A stretch of 10,727 nt of DNA from JBHIER01 sp046760705 [NCBI: bacterium] (GTDB taxonomy: Bacteria > JBHIER01 > G020348925), in assembly GCA_046760705.1 (NCBI GenBank), contig JBHIER010000069.1, positions 1-10,727 of the forward strand, written 5' to 3'. A program made the position numbers and the translations under genes. Positions 7,460 through 10,727 of this stretch are shown here, piece by piece; the first letter of the stretch is position 1; each line of letters starts with the position of its first letter. Under the pieces are notes generated by a model, which did not search any database, was not told where the DNA came from, and saw only the letters and a list, made by a program, of their open reading frames with translations.

Positions 7460-8245
7460 ATGACCGAAAGAAGAAACCTGAGAACCTTTCTATCCTGGGC
7501 CATCTCCCTGGTCGTACACGGCCTCCTTCTGGTCTTGTTCCTGATCATGAGGGTTCTGGTGGTGCCGGAGGTGCCGGAGTACAGCGAGATGGATTTCATT
7601 TCCCTTCCCAGTGCCACGAGTCCTGCCTACAGCCAGGTTCCGTCCGTTTCAACGCCGGCCTCTGAGGAGCCGCCGGTGGCCGGGCCGGATGAGACCCCGG
7701 AGAACCTGGCCCTCCCCAAGATGCGCCACCTTCCTGATGAGCAGCCTGAACTGATAGAGCGAAAAGTGGAGAAGATCGCTCCAACAGAGAAGCCCTCTGG
7801 CGGCCTCGTCGAGCCTGTGGCCAGACCCTTAGAGCCCAGAGAAAAGTATCCTCTCTCCCCAGCCGAAGGGCGGGGAACGAAACCAACCCCTCCGGCCCAG
7901 CGGCTGCTGTTAGGGGAAAAACCGAGGGCTGGGAGTGGGGAGGTGGCGGAAGAGTTCAGAACACGGCCCTACAGCATTGAAGGGGTGGCCTCGGCCCGAC
8001 AGATCATCACCGAAGTGCTCCCAGAGTATCCTCCAGGTTTGAACAGAGAGGCCGTCATCAAGATCAGCTTTGCCGTGCTTCCCAATGGCACGGTAGGCGA
8101 GATGGTCCCTCTTCTGAAAGGAGACAGCACTCTGGAAGAAATCACACTGAACGCCTTCCGCCAGTGGCGGTTCAACCCTCTGCCACCCGATGCCCCTCAG
8201 GTCTCTCAACCTGGCGTCATCACCTTCCGCTACATCCTCAAGTAG
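7460..8245 (+). CDS. tonB: TonB energy-transducing protein
   Basis: A 261-residue protein with the three-part TonB architecture: an N-terminal membrane anchor (about 12-32), a proline/glutamate-rich periplasmic linker (about 60-165), and a C-terminal TonB domain (179-261) with EVLPEYPPGL, PNGTVGEMVPLLKG, STLEEITLNAFRQWRFNPLP and terminal VITFRYILK. The anchor carries Ser16 and His20 in the SxxxH arrangement at exactly the numbering of E. coli TonB, including the His that is essential for motor coupling. This supports the ATG at 7460 rather than the in-frame GTG at 7379, which starts inside an inverted repeat. The ribosome site before 7460 is poor (CAGG, close spacing), so efficiency may be low or depend on upstream RNA structure. 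Same strand as exbB/exbD and last gene of the operon. Confidence 0.9.
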   Translation: MTERRNLRTFLSWAISLVVHGLLLVLFLIMRVLVVPEVPEYSEMDFISLPSATSPAYSQVPSVSTPASEEPPVAGPDETPENLALPKMRHLPDEQPELIERKVEKIAPTEKPSGGLVEPVARPLEPREKYPLSPAEGRGTKPTPPAQRLLLGEKPRAGSGEVAEEFRTRPYSIEGVASARQIITEVLPEYPPGLNREAVIKISFAVLPNGTVGEMVPLLKGDSTLEEITLNAFRQWRFNPLPPDAPQVSQPGVITFRYILK

Positions 8246-8292
8246 ATGTCAATGTGAGGTGGATCACCCCCTTTGCCAAGACCTCGGAGGGA

Positions 8293-8311
8293 CGGGGCCA
8301 ATCCTGCCCCG
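8293..8311 (+). terminator. GC-rich hairpin downstream of tonB, possible terminator without T-tract
   Basis: CGGGGC (8293-8298) and GCCCCG (8306-8311) form a perfect 6-bp stem around a 7-nt loop, 47 bp after the tonB stop. No T-run follows (ATACACTTCC), so it is not a standard intrinsic terminator. It may protect the 3' end of the message or be incidental. Confidence 0.3.
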
Positions 8312-8334
8312 ATACACTTCCTTCAAGAAAGTTG

Positions 8335-8363
8335 TTGACAAAGGGATCGGTAAATGTTATTGT
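8335..8363 (+). promoter_or_regulatory. Candidate sigma-70 promoter before the restriction-modification remnant
   Basis: TTGACA at 8335-8340 is a perfect -35 box. After a 17-bp spacer, TATTGT at 8358-8363 matches four of six -10 positions. Transcription would start about 8370, inside the preserved restriction-gene fragment. Either it drives the downstream toxin-antitoxin-like genes now that the gene is broken, or it is a chance match. Confidence 0.4.
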
Positions 8364-8733
8364 TATATCACATCCTGGAGAAGGCGGATATCACAGCAAT
8401 TCTCAGGCAGTTCAAGACCACCCGCTGGGATGAGGACCCGGTGATCCACTTTTACGAGACCTTACATCAAGTTCGTCCGCTTTGCTCACTGGAAGATTGA
8501 ACAGGCGGGCAAGGGAATCTTAGGGTTCATCACCAACAACTCCTACCTTTCGGGGGTGATCCATCGAGGGATGAGGAGGAAACTTTTGGAGAGCTTTGAT
8601 GAGATTTACATTCTGAACCTTCACGGCTCTTCCAGGATTGCTGAAAAGACCCCTGAGGGCAAAAAAAGAGGAGAACGTCTTTGACATCCAGCAGGGTGTG
8701 GCCATCGCATTGTTCGTGAAATACGGAGAGTAG
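8354..8733 (+). pseudogene. Type ISP (LlaBIII-like) restriction-modification enzyme, methyltransferase-side remnant
   Basis: Three pieces of one gene in three frames. Piece 1 (8354 to about 8461) reads YHILEKADITAILRQFK and then DEDPVIHFYET, which in type ISP enzymes lies between helicase and methyltransferase domains. Piece 2 (about 8463-8666) jumps to YIKFVRFAHWKIEQAGKGIL, then GFITNNSYLSGVIHRGMR and EIYILNLHGSSR, which lie after the catalytic NPPY motif. Motif I and NPPY are lost in the deletion between them. Piece 3 (8668-8733) reads EENVFDIQQGVAIALFVKYGE after an A7 run (8661-8667) that shifts the frame by +1; six A's would restore it. The helicase/nuclease N-terminus (most of a protein normally about 1500 residues) is missing. 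The remaining half lies at 9606-10372. It cannot be functional. Family identity rests on recognised sequence patterns, not a search. Confidence 0.8.
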
Positions 8734-8734
8734 T

Positions 8735-9001
8735 ATGAGTCATCGCATAAGGTTCAATAAATCCCTTCTCTGGGACTATGATATCTCTGAAAAAGACTTG
8801 GAAAACGAGGATGTATTCATCTTCTATCTTTCTCGCGTCCTCAACAACGGCTGCTTTGGGGACATCGCTGAAATTCCTGTGGAAACCATAAGAAAGTATT
8901 TAGGGAGGTTGCATCTTTCGGCCAGAGTGAGGAAATTCTGGGAGTGGTATCTTGGGAGTGAGACGGAGATCCCGCAGGATCGGAAAAAGGAGACGCAATG
9001 A
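8735..9001 (+). CDS. Small AbiE-partner protein, likely antitoxin (DUF6922-like)
   Basis: An intact 88-residue, largely helical soluble protein. The start KSLLWDYDISEKDLENEDVF, then LSRVLNNGCFGDI and LSARVRKFWEWYL, resemble a family of small proteins (DUF6922 from memory) often found immediately upstream of AbiEii nucleotidyltransferases. It has GGAGAG at 8725-8730, 4 bp before the ATG at 8735. Its TGA overlaps the next gene's ATG (ATGA, 8998-9001), the usual coupling of antitoxin and toxin genes. An antitoxin role is inferred from this linkage; no DNA-binding motif is obvious. It begins one base after the stop that ends the restriction-gene fragment, so the pair seems nested within that broken gene. 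The toxin gene is damaged, so this gene may now be an orphan. Confidence 0.65.
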   Translation: MSHRIRFNKSLLWDYDISEKDLENEDVFIFYLSRVLNNGCFGDIAEIPVETIRKYLGRLHLSARVRKFWEWYLGSETEIPQDRKKETQ

Positions 9002-9520
9002 AAGTCTTAACTCCGCTACAAGAGGATTTTATCGGGTTTTTCGCTAAGACGGTTTTGAAGGACACTTTCTTGCTGACCGGAGGCACGGCCCTTTCGGCTT
9101 TTTATCTGCAACACCGAATCTCGGAGGATGTGGACTTCTTCACAGAGGAGGAAGGGCAGGTAGACAGGGTGTTGGCTGTCGTTCAGGATATTGCCGCTAA
9201 ACTGAATGGGCGACTGGAGGTCAGGCGCAGTTTCAGAAGTTTCCTGCAATAAACTCTCCGCCCTCTATGACAGAACTGATCCCAAGGATTTTGTGGACAT
9301 TTATTTCATTGATAGAGAAATGATTCCCTTTGAGAAACTTATTGAGGAGGCGAGGAAGAAACACGTGGGACTGGATAACTACTGGCTTGCGGTCTCTCTG
9401 GCAAAGATTGAAGATCTCAGTATCCTTCCTAAGATGCTGAGACCGGTGACTCTTGACGAACTGAGAAGCTTTTTCAAGGAGAAGGCCAAATGGCTCATGA
9501 GGCAGGGACACAACATTTAG
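8998..9520 (+). pseudogene. AbiEii/AbiGii-type nucleotidyltransferase toxin with internal deletion and frameshift
   Basis: The first 82 residues, to about 9244, carry the nucleotidyltransferase core: FLLTGGTALSAFYL (residues 24-37; Gly28-Gly29-Thr30) and ISEDVDFFTE with the catalytic Asp44-x-Asp46 pair. The frame then ends at TAA 9250-9252. From 9245, one frame over, the family's later block appears: CNKLSALYDRTDPKDFVDIYFI, then a helical C-terminus ending at TAG 9518-9520. In intact members about 50-60 residues with a beta-rich D/E-containing strand lie between these blocks. Here they are missing and the join at about 9244-9245 is out of frame. AbiEii proteins act as nucleotidyltransferases in type IV-like toxin-antitoxin/phage-abortion pairs. 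The product should be inactive. The upstream partner overlaps it by 4 bp. Confidence 0.8.
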
Positions 9521-9540
9521 ATCATATCATGGCCAATATT

Positions 9541-9615
9541 GGAGGGAGATCTATGAAACATGAGGTCAAGAACTGGCTGGATGCTGCAGCTTATGAGCTT
9601 GGACGAGAGGGGTAA
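9541..9615 (+). pseudogene. Start of a possible HEPN gene, joined to restriction-gene sequence
   Basis: A strong ribosome site, GGAGGGAG (9541-9548), precedes ATG 9553. The frame gives MKHEVKNWLDAAAYELGREG and then TAA (9613-9615). The first 16 residues look like the first helix of HEPN-domain proteins, often partners of minimal nucleotidyltransferases and common beside AbiE genes. Immediately afterwards the type ISP sequence resumes in another frame (GVKTHRDHFG from 9609). The fragment thus looks like the 5' stub of a third gene cut off by a deletion. HEPN assignment is tentative because only one helix remains. One extra G in the G4 run at 9609-9612 would fuse the two frames. Confidence 0.35.
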
Positions 9616-10372
9616 AGACCCATCGGGATCATTTTGGAGTGGGGTTCAAAAAAGAAGAGATCACCCAGAAACTGAGAATATTTGCTGGAAATCTATCCGA
9701 TGCATTAGTCAAGGAAAGCCTACGACTTAAAGATATCAGGGATTGGAAGCTGAAGGAAGCGAGACAAAACGCTAAAACGCGGAAACAGGGGGTGTGATAG
9801 ATGGGATTTAATGAAACATCTCCTGAAAGAAAATACATGCCTAGCTTTAATGCGTCGGCCAATGCCACCAAATGGTCTTTCACAAGTTTTGACCGTTGAT
9901 TCCGTTGCAGATATCAATTTCTATGCTTATCAAACTTACTTTTTCTCCCTCTATCTCTACCCAGAAGAACCTGTAGGGGCAATTCATGAATTGCCCCTAC
10001 GAGATAAATCCCAACCAAAGCGTACCCCCAACTTCACTTCTGAGTTCCTGCAAGCCATTCGACGAAGCCGAGATCGGCTTTCCGGAGGGCGGCTCCAATG
10101 CGGTCGAAAAGGTTCGCTATGATCAGAAGACTAAAAGGGTCTACTTCAACGAGGAGCAGTGCTTTGATGGCATCCCAGAAGAGGTGTGGGAATATCGGAT
10201 AGGGGCTTATCACGTGATGGAGAAGTATCTGAAGGATCGTAAAGGACGGAAGCTTTCTCTCGATGAGATCAATCATTACATGAAGGTAGCAAAGGCAATT
10301 CGCCTGACGATTGAACTCCAACAAAAAGTTGAGCCTTATCCGGTATATCATCCGTACCCCATTATCGGTTGA
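9606..10372 (+). pseudogene. Type ISP restriction-modification enzyme, target-recognition and C-terminal remnant
   Basis: Three more pieces of the gene begun at 8354. Piece 4 (about 9609-9797) reads GVKTHRDHFGVGFKKEEI, then LKDIRDWKLKEAR, the segment that follows the methyltransferase domain; it ends at TGA 9795-9797. Piece 5 (about 9805-10060) reads MKHLLKENTCLALM, INFYAYQTYFFSLYLYPE and PNFTSEFLQAI, typical of the target-recognition region. It is interrupted in frame by a 28-bp palindrome (9973-10000). Piece 6 (about 10050-10372) reads GFPEGGSNAVEKVRYD, RVYFNEEQCFDGIPEEVWEY and EKYLKDRKGRKLSLDEINHY, the very conserved C-terminus. Deletions remove the LYRPFD-type segment between pieces 4 and 5, and the block between EFLQAI and GFPEGG. 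The stop at 10370-10372 is near the natural end. No functional product is expected. Confidence 0.8.
9973..10000. repeat. Perfect 28-bp palindrome of the GTAGGGGC family
   Basis: GTAGGGGCAATTCA (9973-9986) is followed directly by its exact reverse complement (9987-10000), with no spacer. Identical or similar GTAGGGGC...GCCCCTAC elements are dispersed repeats in many bacterial genomes and are usually intergenic. This copy lies inside the broken restriction gene and keeps the frame open, adding the peptide VGAIHELPLR between LYLYPEEP and the PNFTSEFLQAI block. No target-site duplication is visible. It is related through CCCCTAC to the element at 7363-7417. Confidence 0.9.
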
Positions 10373-10387
10373 GGATGTGTTCCTGAA

Positions 10388-10420
10388 GAGCCGGATGAAG
10401 GAAATCCTCATGTCCGGTTC
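10388..10420 (+). ncRNA. Group II intron domain V (orphan 3' end)
   Basis: A 33-nt hairpin with domain V character. GAGCCGGA (10388-10395) pairs with TCCGGTTC (10413-10420) over 8 bp, including the hallmark AGC triad opposite GTT with a G-U wobble. A two-base bulge TG (10411-10412) follows, as in domain V. The upper stem pairs TGA (10396-10398) with TCA (10408-10410) and GG with CC, with one bulged A and an AAAT loop instead of the usual GNRA tetraloop. The distal part is thus slightly degenerate. No intron-encoded reverse transcriptase or domains I-IV are present upstream: the restriction-gene fragment ends only 15 bp before it. Confidence 0.75.
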
Positions 10421-10427
10421 TGTGAGG

Positions 10428-10468
10428 GGCATTAACAACCAGGGAGGTTGAAAAGATGTCTACTCGAC
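10428..10468 (+). ncRNA. Group II intron domain VI and 3' end
   Basis: Seven bases after domain V, GGCATT (10428-10433) pairs with GATGTC (10455-10460), and CAACC (10436-10440) with GGTTG (10446-10450) around an AGGGA loop. The internal loop leaves AA facing AAAA (10451-10454), which supplies candidate branch-point adenosines. TACTCGAC (10461-10468) follows and fits an intron end in AC. The exact 3' splice site (about 10463 or 10468) cannot be fixed without a homologous intron. Confidence 0.6.
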
Positions 10469-10677
10469 GTGTGCTGAGAAGGTCGGTACTGGTAGGTTTT
10501 CTGGGGGTGCAGCTATTGGGAGGGTCGCTGGATCCCCGTCCCTTGCCACTCACTGCGAAACCCCTCAGAGCACTTTACCAGCCTGAATGCAAGGCTGCTC
10601 AGCCTCGGTATTCTGATGCTGGGGGTATGGGGGTTCTGGCTTGGCAGACGGATACTCCCTCTGGAATCGGACGTTGA
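10456..10677 (+). CDS. Small open frame after the intron end, doubtful
   Basis: A 73-codon frame starting MSTRRVLRRSVLVGFLGV, with GGGAGG at 10442-10447 eight bases before the ATG. The start has a basic then hydrophobic character like a signal peptide, but the rest has no recognisable family and is proline-rich without domain pattern. Both the ribosome site and the ATG lie inside the domain VI hairpin, which argues that the match to a gene start is accidental. A second frame, open to TGA 10712-10714, has a hydrophobic stretch (LLSLGILMLGVWGFWLG), so this stretch may be a decayed membrane-protein gene. Confidence 0.2.
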   Translation: MSTRRVLRRSVLVGFLGVQLLGGSLDPRPLPLTAKPLRALYQPECKAAQPRYSDAGGMGVLAWQTDTPSGIGR

Positions 10678-10688
10678 GGAGGTGAAGG

Positions 10689-10709
10689 AACAGATTTTCC
10701 TGTTTTTTT
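10689..10709 (+). terminator. Weak intrinsic-terminator-like hairpin at the right edge
   Basis: AACAG (10689-10693) and CTGTT (10700-10704) form a 5-bp stem with a 6-nt loop, and the stem merges into a run of seven T's (10703-10709). The stem is short and not GC-rich, so strength is doubtful. TTGACT just after it (10711-10716) could be the -35 of a gene beyond the window. Confidence 0.25.
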
Positions 10710-10727
10710 ATTGACTTTTTCGTCGGA

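Noticed and set aside
9801-9899. 32-codon frame with AGGGGG upstream (MGFNETSPERKYMPSFN...)
   Set aside because: The neighbouring frame here (MKHLLKENTCLALM...) fits the type ISP target-recognition region and runs into LYLYP, so this small frame is a shadow.
9960-10010. The 28-bp palindrome as a transcription terminator or CRISPR-type repeat
   Set aside because: There is no T-run after it, no loop, and only one copy of this form here; it matches the dispersed GTAGGGGC element type better.
9986-10050. Start of a 128-codon protein at the ATG in the palindrome (9986)
   Set aside because: The ATG belongs to the palindromic repeat. Only the part from about 10050 has family similarity, so it is a fragment of the restriction gene rather than a separate gene with that start.
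10616-10714. 33-codon hydrophobic frame (MLGVWGFWLG...)
   Set aside because: No ribosome site, no family match, and it overlaps another weak frame; it may be decayed coding sequence but cannot be called a gene.

Overview
The window looks like chromosomal DNA of a Gram-negative bacterium: it encodes an outer-membrane beta-barrel and a complete inner-membrane Ton motor. Nothing in it fixes the species. The gene order TPR protein / TonB-dependent barrel / ExbB / ExbD / TonB and the GTAGGGGC-type palindromes are, from memory, common in poorly cultured anaerobic lineages (Deltaproteobacteria-like or FCB-type candidate phyla). That placement is inference only.

Layout. (1) 1-335: the tail of an unrecognised reading frame with a LysM-like start, then an AT-rich leader. 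(2) 336-1160: a stand-alone CinA/MoaB-type molybdopterin-binding-domain protein. (3) 1161-1497: a gene-free gap. (4) 1498-8245: an intact five-gene + strand operon: a giant periplasmic TPR protein, a TonB-dependent outer-membrane barrel that seems to lack the plug domain, ExbB, ExbD and TonB. The first two genes overlap by 4 bp and exbB/exbD by 11 bp. An imperfect inverted repeat sits between exbD and tonB. The expected arrangement is that ExbB/ExbD use the proton gradient to energise TonB, which acts on the barrel, while the TPR protein scaffolds in the periplasm. (5) 8246-10372: a decayed defence region. (6) 10373-10727: an orphan group II intron 3' end (domains V and VI), then poorly coding sequence.

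The defence region is the most informative part. A single large type ISP (LlaBIII-like, type IIG/I-hybrid) restriction-modification gene can be recognised as at least six short pieces in order on the + strand, in three frames, separated by internal deletions and frameshifts. Between its methyltransferase-side half (8354-8733) and its target-recognition/C-terminal half (about 9606-10372) lies an AbiE-type toxin-antitoxin-like pair. The small first gene is intact; the AbiEii nucleotidyltransferase has lost its middle. A few codons of a possible HEPN gene follow. A perfect 28-bp palindrome is inserted, in frame, in the target-recognition half. A group II intron domain V starts 15 bp after the restriction gene's stop.

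I see no intact novel system. The best leads are the reconstructed R-M wreck with its nested toxin-antitoxin remnant, the palindrome family, the orphan intron end, and the plug-less receptor with its own Ton motor and giant TPR partner.
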